NCBI RefSeq assembly: GCF_026790145.1
Contig: NZ_JALAMS010000035.1
Location: 1-64,000, forward strand
Length of the DNA stretch: 64,000 nt
Reading direction: 5' to 3'
Origin: Bacillus_I endophytica_A
Lineage (GTDB): Bacteria > Bacillota > Bacilli > Bacillales > Bacillaceae_H
In this document: positions 1 to 6,836 of the stretch, one piece after another
Layout of the letters: every line of letters begins with the position of its first letter
Numbering within the stretch: position 1 is the first letter of the stretch
The notes under the pieces: model-generated
Database searches by the model: none
Told to the model about the DNA's origin: nothing
What the model saw: only the letters and a program-made list of their open reading frames with translations
Made by a program: the position numbers and the translations under genes

Positions 1-1
1 T

Positions 2-412
2 CTTATTATTGGTGGGGGTGGAGCGTTTAAAGAAATTCTTATTGATGGAGGGGTAGGAGACTATATCGCTAAGCTATTTGAGGGATCTTCGATTTCACCC
101 ATCTTACTTGCCTGGACTGTGGCAGCGCTATTACGTATTGCTTTAGGGTCTGGTACTGTTGCAACCTTATCAACGGCAGGGTTAATTATTCCCATTCTTA
201 GTCAAACATCTGATGTCAACTTGGTTCTAGTGACACTTGCAACTGGAGCTGGTAGTTGTATGGCATCACATGTAAATGACGCCGCATTCTGGATAGTTAA
301 AGAGTATATGGGAATGAGCATGAAAGAAACATTTGCAACCTACAGTGTTATTTCGAGTATTATATCCGTAGTTGGATTAGGGTTTATTATGTTACTAGAC
401 TTATTTTTCTAA
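2..412 (+). CDS. GntP-family gluconate/organic-acid permease, C-terminal part (5' end outside window)
   Basis: The reading frame is open from the window edge to a TAA at 410-412 and gives about 136 residues of hydrophobic protein. It contains the Gly-rich stretch GGGGAFKEILIDGGVG and the segment LRIALGSGTVATLSTAG, then GAGSCMASHVNDAAFWIVKEY. These are hallmarks of the C-terminal half of GntP permeases, which import gluconate or related sugar acids by proton symport. At least three membrane segments remain visible. The gene precedes a GntR regulator and a set of sugar-phosphate enzymes, so it is probably the importer for the substrate used by that locus. The exact substrate cannot be read from this fragment. 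Confidence 0.85.
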   Translation, partial: LIIGGGGAFKEILIDGGVGDYIAKLFEGSSISPILLAWTVAALLRIALGSGTVATLSTAGLIIPILSQTSDVNLVLVTLATGAGSCMASHVNDAAFWIVKEYMGMSMKETFATYSVISSIISVVGLGFIMLLDLFF

Positions 413-766
413 ATATGAAAGAGTGAATAAAATTCAATAGGTTTCTTTTCTTTTAATACAAGGAGTATTGTTATTGACTCATCCCTCTGTCATTCAATAA
501 TAAATACTCCAAGAGGTGGTGTGTATACTTACTCCTTTGTGTTAAAAATGGAGAGAAATCAACTTGAATGCAGAAAATTATTATAACCCTAGTTTACAAT
601 TACTAAAAAATTGTATAATATACATATAGTTAACTAAGTAGACAAGAAGACAACTTTAATGAGATAGTTAATTGACGATTTAATGTATTTTCTTCCCTCT
701 TAAAGCAAGAGAGTGCGATATGGTGATTACTTTTAGAGTGTAATGAATAAAAAATAATGGAGAGAA
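413..766. other. Intergenic region with promoter for the GntR gene
   Basis: This 354-base AT-rich stretch has no convincing gene. It holds a good -10 hexamer TATAAT at 614-619 with only a weak -35 (TTTACA, 593-598, short 15-base spacing). The operator-like repeat at 639-654 follows. No strong terminator is seen after the permease, so read-through into gntR is possible. Confidence 0.5.
639..654 (+). promoter_or_regulatory. Candidate operator, copy 1 of TAnACAAG direct repeat
   Basis: The bases are TAGACAAG followed directly by AAGACAAC, an 8-bp direct repeat 20 bases after a TATAAT box. Closely similar 16-mers occur at 2610-2625 (before pfk) and 3924-3939 (before the SR1P-like gene). I infer that this is the binding site of the GntR protein encoded at 767-1477, which would then control itself and the two downstream units. 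Assignment of the binding protein is inference. Confidence 0.5.
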
Positions 767-1477
767 GTGGTTAATATTAGATTTAATCGAGTTTCTAGTA
801 ATAAATTATATATCCAAATTTATCAACAAGTTCTTTCAGAGATCCAATCAGGGGCATTTAAAGTAGGAGATAAGCTTCCTGCTGAAAGAGAACTCTGTGA
901 GCAATTCGGGGTTAGTCGTGCTCCAGTTAGGCAGGCTTTAAGTGCCTTAGAATTAAACGGCTATATTTATTCACGTCAAGGGGAAGGTGTTTATGTAAAA
1001 AACCATCAATCAGCTTCCGAGGACCAACATTCAGCTATTATATTAGAAGCTGTATCGCCAGAAGATATTGTTGAGGCAAGAATGAATATTGAGCCTCTTA
1101 TTGTAAAGTTTGCAGCATTAAGAGCTACTGATGACGATATTAAAGCACTGCAAGAGACTATAAATAAGATGGAAGAAGAAACAAAGTCTGGAGTATACGT
1201 ACCTGAAACAGATGAAAAATTACACAATCAAATCGCCATTGCTTCTCATAATGATTTATTTATCAAATTTATGTCAGCTATTAGCACAGCAATGAAACAA
1301 CAAGAGATGTGGCACTTCATTCGAGATCGAACTGTTACTCGACCAGACTATAGAGATGTGAATTTTAAAGAACATCAATTATTAATTAAAGCTATAGGGG
1401 ATCATAATGAAAAAGAGGCAATAGAGCTAATGACTAACCATATGGAAAATTTGTATGAGCGATATTGGAAAGCTTAA
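767..1477 (+). CDS. FadR-subfamily GntR transcriptional regulator
   Basis: The 236-residue protein has an N-terminal winged helix (about residues 8-76, with GDKLPAERELCEQFGVSRAPVRQAL and a GEGVYV wing). A C-terminal all-helical FCD effector domain follows (about 95-230). Such proteins are dimeric repressors released by a small carboxylate or sugar acid. The start is GTG at 767, preceded by GGAGAG with only a short spacer. An ATG at 757 is out of frame. The position between a GntP permease and sugar-phosphate enzymes suggests that it is the local repressor. Repeated 16-bp elements upstream of this gene, of pfk and of the SR1P-like gene are its probable sites. Family assignment is secure. The effector is unknown. 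Confidence 0.9.
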   Translation: MVNIRFNRVSSNKLYIQIYQQVLSEIQSGAFKVGDKLPAERELCEQFGVSRAPVRQALSALELNGYIYSRQGEGVYVKNHQSASEDQHSAIILEAVSPEDIVEARMNIEPLIVKFAALRATDDDIKALQETINKMEEETKSGVYVPETDEKLHNQIAIASHNDLFIKFMSAISTAMKQQEMWHFIRDRTVTRPDYRDVNFKEHQLLIKAIGDHNEKEAIELMTNHMENLYERYWKA

Positions 1478-1576
1478 CATTCTAAGATTCTTCTGATTGT
1501 TTTATGAACCTTTAACATGTGTCTAGTTATTTTAGTATACATTAACTACCTTAGAGTTGAGATACTTTACTAATTC

Positions 1577-1648
1577 CAATGCGGAGACCTTGTTCTGGTC
1601 AAAGCATTGTTATAAAGTTTAAAGGCTGGCGATGTTTATCGGCAGTCC
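1577..1648 (+). ncRNA. Possible structured RNA leader (unassigned)
   Basis: Two consecutive stem-loops can be drawn. CAATGC (1577-1582) pairs with GCATTG (1604-1609) and encloses GACC/GGTC (1586-1589/1597-1600). GGCTGGCGAT (1624-1633) pairs with ATCGGCAGTCC (1638-1648) with one mismatch and one bulge. They lie upstream of a terminator (1736-1772), a mini-ORF and a second terminator. I compared it by memory with purine, SAM, lysine, M-box, T-box, fluoride, ydaO, yybP and preQ1 consensus motifs and recognise none. Strand is taken from the orientation of the downstream terminators. Confidence 0.3.
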
Positions 1649-1735
1649 TATTATCGTGTGATTTTTATGATTTATAGCAAAAAGCCATAGGAAGGTTAAA
1701 ATAACAGAGACTTCATACTCTAAACAGTAGAGGAG

Positions 1736-1772
1736 CCTAGCTCATGATTGATAGTTGAGCTAGGAGTTTTTA
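1736..1772 (+). terminator. Rho-independent terminator upstream of mini-ORF
   Basis: CCTAGCTCA (1736-1744) and TGAGCTAGG (1756-1764) form a perfect 9-bp stem followed by AGTTTTTATTT. It lies after the structured segment and before the 17-codon ORF, so it could act as an attenuator as well as the end of a short RNA. Confidence 0.7.
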
Positions 1773-1794
1773 TTTAGAATTAAGGAGTTATACA

Positions 1795-1848
1795 ATGGAA
1801 TTAATTTTTGAAGAGATGATATGTACCTCCATGCACATGACTTCTTGA
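1795..1848 (+). CDS. 17-residue mini-ORF between two terminators
   Basis: ATG at 1795 is preceded by TAAGGAG (1781-1787) at good spacing. The frame encodes MELIFEEMICTSMHMTS and stops at TGA 1846-1848. A 10-bp terminator hairpin starts two bases after the stop. The peptide has four methionines in 17 residues and no membrane segment. The arrangement (ribosome-binding site, short peptide, immediate terminator) is that of a leader peptide, a stand-alone micropeptide, or an attenuation control whose target gene has been lost. I do not recognise the peptide. No downstream gene on this strand follows before pfk. Confidence 0.4.
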   Translation: MELIFEEMICTSMHMTS

Positions 1849-1850
1849 GG

Positions 1851-1878
1851 AGAGGTTGCCTAATGGCAACCTCTTTTT
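1851..1878 (+). terminator. Terminator closing the mini-ORF transcript
   Basis: AGAGGTTGCC (1851-1860), loop TAAT and GGCAACCTCT (1865-1874) form a perfect 10-bp stem followed by TTTT. The T-run is on the plus strand, so it ends a rightward transcript and not tpx. Confidence 0.85.
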
Positions 1879-1954
1879 ACATATTTGGAGGGAAGTATGA
1901 CTTCCTATTTGAGAGGAAAGAAACTTTTCATTTATATTCATTTCATCTTACTTT

Positions 1955-2455
1955 TTATTGCGCTGCTTTTACAGCTTCAATCGCTGCCTCATAGTTAGGG
2001 TGATCTGTTGCTTCATTTACATATTCAACATATGTAACCTTATTATTAGAATCAAGCACAAATACGGCACGTGCTAATAAACGCAATTCTTTAATATGGA
2101 CGCCATACGCTTCACCGAATGAGAGGGTACGATGGTCGGAAAATGTATGTACATTTTCAAGTCCATTTGAAGCGCACCATCTTTCTTGGGCAAATGGTAG
2201 ATCAACGCTAATTGTTAAAACTTCCACATTGCTTATAGTTGAAGCATCTTCGTTAAAACGGCGTGTTTGAGCGTCACAAACTCCTGTGTCGATAGAAGGC
2301 ACTACTGAAATTAAGCGAACCTTACCTTTGGAATCCTCAAGGGTTACTGGAGTTAATTCATTATTGAGAACAGTGAAATCAGGTGCTGTATCCCCAACTT
2401 TTACCTCGTTCCCTAATAACGTAACAGGTTTGTTTAAGAATGTAATCGATGCCAT
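1955..2455 (-). CDS. tpx: Thiol peroxidase (atypical 2-Cys peroxiredoxin Tpx)
   Basis: The 166-residue protein matches Tpx in length and motifs. The peroxidatic cysteine is C60 in DTGVCDAQT and the resolving cysteine is C94 in ERWCASNGL, with Thr and Arg of the active site around. It reduces hydrogen peroxide and organic hydroperoxides in the cytoplasm using thioredoxin. The start ATG has TAAGGAGG upstream. It is a single gene on the minus strand, set inside the otherwise rightward sugar locus, and it has its own promoter with an inverted repeat at 2481-2503. It is probably part of the oxidative-stress response and unrelated to its neighbours. Confidence 0.95.
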   Translation of the reverse strand: MASITFLNKPVTLLGNEVKVGDTAPDFTVLNNELTPVTLEDSKGKVRLISVVPSIDTGVCDAQTRRFNEDASTISNVEVLTISVDLPFAQERWCASNGLENVHTFSDHRTLSFGEAYGVHIKELRLLARAVFVLDSNNKVTYVEYVNEATDHPNYEAAIEAVKAAQ

Positions 2456-2480
2456 TTCAAATTCCTCCTTAGGATTTATG

Positions 2481-2503
2481 TAGATTATAAATATAGTAAT
2501 CTA
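2481..2503 (-). promoter_or_regulatory. Inverted repeat in tpx promoter, possible PerR/Fur-like box
   Basis: TAGATTA (2481-2487) and TAATCTA (2497-2503) are perfect inverted arms 26 bases upstream of the tpx start. The inner 15 bases (2485-2499, TTATAAATATAGTAA) loosely resemble the 7-1-7 PerR consensus. Stress control of tpx by such a site is plausible but is inference. Confidence 0.3.
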
Positions 2504-2560
2504 ACAAATTTAGCGATGAACAATAAAGATAATAAATTTAAATAGAATAAATTATATTTA

Positions 2561-2625
2561 TTGACATCTACACATATTATAAGTAATCTATGTATATAAG
2601 TCAACTTAGTAGACAAGTATACAAA
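2561..2625 (+). promoter_or_regulatory. pfk promoter with operator copy 2
   Basis: TTGACA (2561-2566), a 17-base spacer and TAATCT (2584-2589) form a good sigma-A promoter pointing at pfk. The 16-mer TAGACAAG-TATACAAA lies at 2610-2625, just downstream of the expected start site, which is where a repressor would block transcription. It is the second copy of the element seen at 639-654. The remaining 140 bases before pfk contain no other gene. Confidence 0.6.
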
Positions 2626-2766
2626 TTAACAATTAACAACTAAGTGTACTTTCTATCCAGAAGTTGCAATCGCTATCATTAAATAGAAAGAAGTAAATTT
2701 AGTATGAATTAGCACCTAACAGACAAAGGTCTCAATTATTAGAAACGGGAAAGTGAGGGAACAGCT

Positions 2767-3750
2767 ATGAATAAACTCGGCATCTTAACAAGTGGAGGAG
2801 ATGCTCCAGGAATGAATGCTGCTATACGAGCTGTTGTTATAGCTGCACAACAAAAGAATATAGAGACAATGGGAATAAAAGGTGGGTACCAAGGTTTGAT
2901 CGATAGAAATATTGATAGGTTAACTCCTTTTGATGTTGATGGGATTGCAGATAAGGGGGGAACTATATTAAAAACTTCTAGATGCCTAGCGTTTATGGAA
3001 GAGGAAGGAAGAAAAAAGGCTGTAAGAGTACTAAAGGAATTCGGTATAACCTTTTTAGTCGTTATAGGTGGTGATGGTTCCTTTAAAGGAGCAGAAAAAT
3101 TACATCATTTAGGTATCAATGTGATAAGTATACCTGGAACGATCGATAACGACTTTGCTTATACAGATTATTCAATAGGATTTGATACAGCTTTAAATAC
3201 TATATTGGATTCTATTAGTAAAATTAAAGATACGGATTTTTCACATGATAAAACAACAATTATTGAAGTTATGGGAAGATATTGTGGGGATTTAGCTACT
3301 TATTCAGCGCTGGCTGGGGAAGGGGAAATTATCTCTATCCCAGAAAGAAAATTAGATTTCGATACAATTTGTTCACAAATACATTCAAAGATGACCAGTG
3401 GCAAACAGGACAACTTAATTATTATTACGGAAAAGATGTATGATATCGAAGAACTAAAAAAGTATATTGAGGAAAGTCTACAGATTAGTGTAAGAACTTC
3501 TGTATTAGGTTTTATACAAAGGGGAGGAAGTCCATCAGCTTTTGATAGGATATTAGCAAGTAGGATGGGCGTTAAAGCGGTAGAATTGTTAACTGAGGGA
3601 TATTCCGGCCTTGCGGTTGGTATTAAAGAAAATAAAATAATAAGCATAGAACTTGAAAATGTAAACAATATACGGTTTGATCATCATGAAAAACTTGGAT
3701 TGTTAGATACATTTAGCACCTTTAACAAAGGAGGCCAAGTTTTAAGATAG
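2767..3750 (+). CDS. 6-phosphofructokinase paralogue with altered sugar-phosphate contacts
   Basis: The 327-residue protein is a full-length ATP-type PFK: SGGDAPGMNAAIR at the N terminus, ATP-site GGDGS at 101-105, catalytic GTIDND with D127, and MGRYCGD with R171. It would phosphorylate a ketose 6-phosphate at carbon 1. Two residues that grip the 6-phosphate in E. coli and Geobacillus PFK differ: position 162 is Lys instead of Arg (SHDK) and 249 is Phe instead of His (VLGFIQRGG). R72, R243 and R252 are kept. It stands apart from the usual pfkA-pyk pair and has its own operator-bearing promoter. It is therefore probably a specialised paralogue, acting on fructose 6-phosphate or on another ketose phosphate made by the locus. 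Confidence 0.9.
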   Translation: MNKLGILTSGGDAPGMNAAIRAVVIAAQQKNIETMGIKGGYQGLIDRNIDRLTPFDVDGIADKGGTILKTSRCLAFMEEEGRKKAVRVLKEFGITFLVVIGGDGSFKGAEKLHHLGINVISIPGTIDNDFAYTDYSIGFDTALNTILDSISKIKDTDFSHDKTTIIEVMGRYCGDLATYSALAGEGEIISIPERKLDFDTICSQIHSKMTSGKQDNLIIITEKMYDIEELKKYIEESLQISVRTSVLGFIQRGGSPSAFDRILASRMGVKAVELLTEGYSGLAVGIKENKIISIELENVNNIRFDHHEKLGLLDTFSTFNKGGQVLR

Positions 3751-3888
3751 CTCAATAACTAACTAAAGTTCATTATGATATCTTAGTTCCCACTTATGAT
3801 CTTACTCATAAAGTTTCTAATAAAACTAAAAAAGCCACACCGTGTTGAGAAAAGAGTTTTAGTTAATTTAATGATATTTATACAAATA

Positions 3889-3939
3889 TATAATAAAAGT
3901 AGAATTCATTCACCATAGCATGGCAGACAAGTACACAAG
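3889..3939 (+). promoter_or_regulatory. SR1P-like/rpiB promoter with operator copy 3
   Basis: A TATAAT box lies at 3889-3894. CAGACAAG-TACACAAG (3924-3939) is the third copy of the direct-repeat element. No strong -35 is visible. The distance between -10 and operator is similar to that in the other two copies, supporting common control of the three units. Confidence 0.5.
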
Positions 3940-3969
3940 TTATTTACTATATAAAAAGGAGAATGAGAA

Positions 3970-4086
3970 ATGGGTACACTAATTTGTCAGGAATGTAATT
4001 CAACAGTTGATCATTTTGAAGATAAAAAGGTAAGCGTTTTTTTTACTACGTGTCAGTGCTGTAAAAAAAGAATGCTAGTACTTTAG
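3970..4086 (+). CDS. SR1P-like small Cys-rich peptide
   Basis: This 38-residue ORF has AAGGAG seven bases before its ATG. It begins MGTLICQECNSTVDHFEDKKVSV and ends with a second cysteine cluster (CQCC). That pattern matches the SR1P family of Bacillus, the peptide encoded by the dual-function small RNA SR1, which in B. subtilis binds GapA and helps it stimulate RNase J1. The two Cys pairs may bind a metal. Unlike the B. subtilis gene it sits directly before rpiB (57-base gap) and behind the locus operator. It may therefore link this sugar pathway to glycolytic enzyme or RNA-decay control. Family match is by eye. The functional link is inference. Confidence 0.75.
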   Translation: MGTLICQECNSTVDHFEDKKVSVFFTTCQCCKKRMLVL

Positions 4087-4143
4087 AAAAGTAATTTTAA
4101 ATGAACTTTTATAACAGTTATATAAGAATAGGAGTGGAAGAAA

Positions 4144-4596
4144 ATGAAGGTAGCTATTGCATCTGATCATGGTGGTATTACGATTCGGAACGAAATTATC
4201 TCGTTAATGAAAGAGATGAATATTGAATATGAGGATTTAGGATGTGAATGTAACATGTCAGTTGATTATCCAGATTATGCAATTCCAGTAGCAGAAAAAG
4301 TGACTAGAGGAGAAGTAGATTGTGGAATTTTAATTTGCGGTACTGGCATTGGGATGAGTATTGCAGCAAATAAAGTAATGGGAGTTCGTTGTGCCCTTGT
4401 ACATGATCTATTTAGTGCTAAAGCGACAAGAGAACATAATGATTCAAATATATTATCAATGGGAGAACGTGTTATCGGTCCAGGACTTGCACGTGAAATT
4501 GCAAAAGTATGGCTAACAACACCTTTTGAAGGTGGTAGACATGAGAAACGTATTAATAAAGTAAAGATATATGAAGAAAAAGAATTGTACGCATGA
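4144..4596 (+). CDS. rpiB: RpiB/LacAB-family sugar-phosphate isomerase
   Basis: The 150-residue protein is typical in length for ribose-5-phosphate isomerase B. It shows SDHGG at 7-11, the catalytic cysteine C65 in CGTGIGMS, and REHNDSNIL. RpiB proteins interconvert ribose 5-phosphate and ribulose 5-phosphate, and relatives act on allose, galactose or erythrulose phosphates. It is probably cotranscribed with the SR1P-like gene and ends at a clear terminator (4635-4670). Because the locus also has a modified PFK, a sugar-acid permease and two dehydrogenases, its real substrate may not be ribose 5-phosphate. Confidence 0.85.
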   Translation: MKVAIASDHGGITIRNEIISLMKEMNIEYEDLGCECNMSVDYPDYAIPVAEKVTRGEVDCGILICGTGIGMSIAANKVMGVRCALVHDLFSAKATREHNDSNILSMGERVIGPGLAREIAKVWLTTPFEGGRHEKRINKVKIYEEKELYA

Positions 4597-4634
4597 TTGT
4601 TTCATAAATAAAAAACGGCAAACAAATACTTTTG

Positions 4635-4670
4635 AAACCAGAAATAAATCTAAATTTTTCTGGTTTTTTT
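4635..4670 (+). terminator. Terminator after rpiB
   Basis: AAACCAGAAA (4635-4644) pairs with TTTCTGGTTT (4657-4666) and runs into a T-tract. Confidence 0.8.
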
Positions 4671-5014
4671 AATTGTATACGAAGGACAAACTGATTTAAC
4701 ATAAAACAAGTTTAAGGAAATGAAAAAAGCACAAACTCGTTCAGTGACAATAAATTTCTGCTTTCTCCTTAAATATAATTTTTTTGTGTTTATAGAACAT
4801 TAGAAAGGTTGAATTTTTAAAATAGAGTATAAAAAATCCAGTGTTTTAAAACAATAGGTAAAGGATAGTCAATTCAAAATATTTGATTAAATAAATTAAA
4901 AGAGTTACTATTAGTAACAAAGTTATTTATAAGTGCTAAGTTCACTAATAAATTATTTTACATCAATAAAATAGAGGAAAAGATGACTTACACTGCTATG
5001 TATTTTTAATTCGA

Positions 5015-5045
5015 GATAACTTAAATGAAGGTAATTTAAGTTATC
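5015..5045 (+). repeat. Perfect 12-bp inverted repeat upstream of the first dehydrogenase
   Basis: GATAACTTAAAT (5015-5026), a 7-base loop and ATTTAAGTTATC (5034-5045) are perfect arms. No T-run follows, so it is not a standard terminator. It is 52 bases before the dehydrogenase start and could be an operator or a leader hairpin. The rest of the 4671-5096 interval is AT-rich, with no gene and no copy of the TAnACAAG operator. Confidence 0.6.
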
Positions 5046-5096
5046 TAAAAAGTACTGCATTATTTCCTACACTAATGGTAAAGGAAGGGAAAGCAA

Positions 5097-5880
5097 ATGA
5101 GTAATCGTTTTGACGGGAAAGTAATATTAATTACAGGTGCAGGATCTGGTTTAGGCCGAGCCTCTGCTTTACAGGTAGCAAAAGAAGGTGCAAATCTTTC
5201 GCTTGTTGATTTAAACACTGCTTCATTAGAAGAAACAAAAAGTAAAGTATTAGAATGCACCAAATGCAGAAGTATTACTTATTACGGCGAACGTGACGGA
5301 TGAAAAAGCAGTTGAACAGTATGTAAATGAAACAGTTGAGAAATTTGAAAAAATCGATGGTTTCTCTAATAATGCAGGGATCGAAGGGAAACAAAGTCTG
5401 ACAGAGGATTTTGGAATTGATGAATTTCAAAAAGTAGTGAATATCAACTTAAATGGTGTGTTTTATGGTTTAAAATACGTATTGAAAGTCATGAGAAAAC
5501 AAGGGTTTGGCTCTATTGTTAATAGTGCTTCTGTTGGTGGTATTCGTGGAATAGGAAATCAATCGGGTTATGCGGCTAGTAAACATGGTGTGGTCGGCTT
5601 AACAAGAAATTCTGGAATAGAATACGGTCAATATGGAATCAGCATCAAAGCCATTGCCCCAGGCGCCATCATGACACCAATGGTTGAAGCTTCATTAAAA
5701 CAAATTGATCAAGATAACTGGGAAGAAGTGGGGAAACAATTTGTTGAACCAAACCCAATGAAACGTTTTGGTAAACCAGAAGAGGTGGGTTATTTGGTAG
5801 CATTCCTCCTCTCTGATCAATCTAGATTTATTAACGCAGTTGTTATTCCAATCGATGGTGGACAATCTTATAAATATTAA
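5097..5880 (+). pseudogene. Short-chain dehydrogenase/reductase, disrupted by a +1 frameshift
   Basis: Codons from ATG 5097 give MSNRFDGKVILITGAGSGLGRA, with a Rossmann TGAGSGLG motif. The frame then runs out near 5303. The remainder, with NNAGI, the catalytic YAASK tetrad part and the C-terminal IDGGQ, is in the next frame up to 5880. Removing one T at about 5256 (GAA-T-GCA-CCA) restores a continuous 260-residue SDR through VLEAPNAEVLLITANVTDE. An intact protein would oxidise a polyol or hydroxy acid with NAD(P). The site is not a long homopolymer, so the frameshift may be genuine, though a sequencing error cannot be excluded. Confidence 0.85.
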
Positions 5881-5933
5881 AAGAAAGAGACTTGTTTCTT
5901 TATTCCATTATATGAACAAAAAGGAGCGTTATT

Positions 5934-6707
5934 ATTATATTATTTGAAGACAAAGTAGTATTAATAACTGGAGGAGCTGGTGGCATTGGTATTGCTGCTG
6001 CGAAAGCATTTGCAAAAGAAGGAGCAAAATTAGCTTTAGTAGACCTGAAGCGGGAGCCACTAGAAAAGGCAGCTGAGTCTGTGGATGCAAGAGACATTTT
6101 ATTACTTACAGCTAACGTCTCAATTGAAGATGAAGTGAAGGAATATGTTCAAAAGACGAAAGATTATTATGGGAAAATTGACGTTTTCATCAATAATGCT
6201 GGTATTAATGGAGAATTTAAAGATATAACAGAGCAAACAGAAGAAAACTTCCAAAATGTATTTGGAGTTAACGTAATGGGTGTATTCTTTGGTTTAAAAT
6301 ATGTCCTTCAATTGATGAAAGAACAAAAGAGTGGTGCAGTTGTTAATACAGCTTCTAACGGTGGTTTACTAGGGGCTCCAGGAATGAGCGCATATGTGGC
6401 ATCTAAACATGCTGTCATCGGATTAAATAAAACAGCTGCACTTGAAATGGCGGAATATGGAGTTCGTGTGAACGCTGTGGCTCCATCAGGTGTAAATACA
6501 GAAATGATGAGAAGTATAGAGAAGAATGCTATGGGCGAAAAGGCAGCAGAAGCAAGAAAAGCATTTGAAGCATCAGTCCCTATGAATCGATACGCAACTG
6601 CAGAAGAAATTGCAGATTTAATGGTATTTTTATCTTCAGAAAAAGCATCATTTACGAGTGGATCTTATTATAGAATAGATGGCGGACAAGGAGCTACATC
6701 CGTTTAA
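5934..6707 (+). CDS. Short-chain dehydrogenase/reductase with no canonical start codon in place
   Basis: The frame encodes LFEDKVVLITGGAGGIGIAAAKAF, then NNAGI, YVASK and IDGGQG at the end, a complete classical SDR of about 257 residues. AAGGAG at 5921-5926 is a strong ribosome-binding site, but ATG is absent at the right distance. The candidates are ATT at 5934 (seven-base spacer) or ATA at 5937. The next in-frame usable start is GTG 6081, which would remove the whole cofactor motif. Either it uses a rare ATT start, as infC does, or an ATG has mutated and the gene is dying like its frameshifted neighbour. The substrate is unknown. Confidence 0.7.
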   Translation: MILFEDKVVLITGGAGGIGIAAAKAFAKEGAKLALVDLKREPLEKAAESVDARDILLLTANVSIEDEVKEYVQKTKDYYGKIDVFINNAGINGEFKDITEQTEENFQNVFGVNVMGVFFGLKYVLQLMKEQKSGAVVNTASNGGLLGAPGMSAYVASKHAVIGLNKTAALEMAEYGVRVNAVAPSGVNTEMMRSIEKNAMGEKAAEARKAFEASVPMNRYATAEEIADLMVFLSSEKASFTSGSYYRIDGGQGATSV

Positions 6708-6731
6708 TCTATCTCCTATTATATAGATAAT

Positions 6732-6766
6732 AAAAAAGAATCTATTTTAAAATAGATTCTTTTTTA
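6732..6766 (+). terminator. Terminator after the dehydrogenase pair
   Basis: A perfect 17-bp palindrome (6732-6748 with 6749-6765, core GAATCTATTTT) ends in TTTTTT. A-rich on one side and T-rich on the other, it can act in both directions. Confidence 0.85.
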
Positions 6767-6836
6767 TTTCAATCTTGTATTGTTTCGAGAAACGGGCAAG
6801 CAAATCAAACGATATCATCATAAGAATGAATTATTT

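Noticed and set aside
4030..4043. cre-like TAAGCGTTTT inside the SR1P-like gene
   Set aside because: It lacks the TG start and the C near the end of the consensus and lies within coding sequence.
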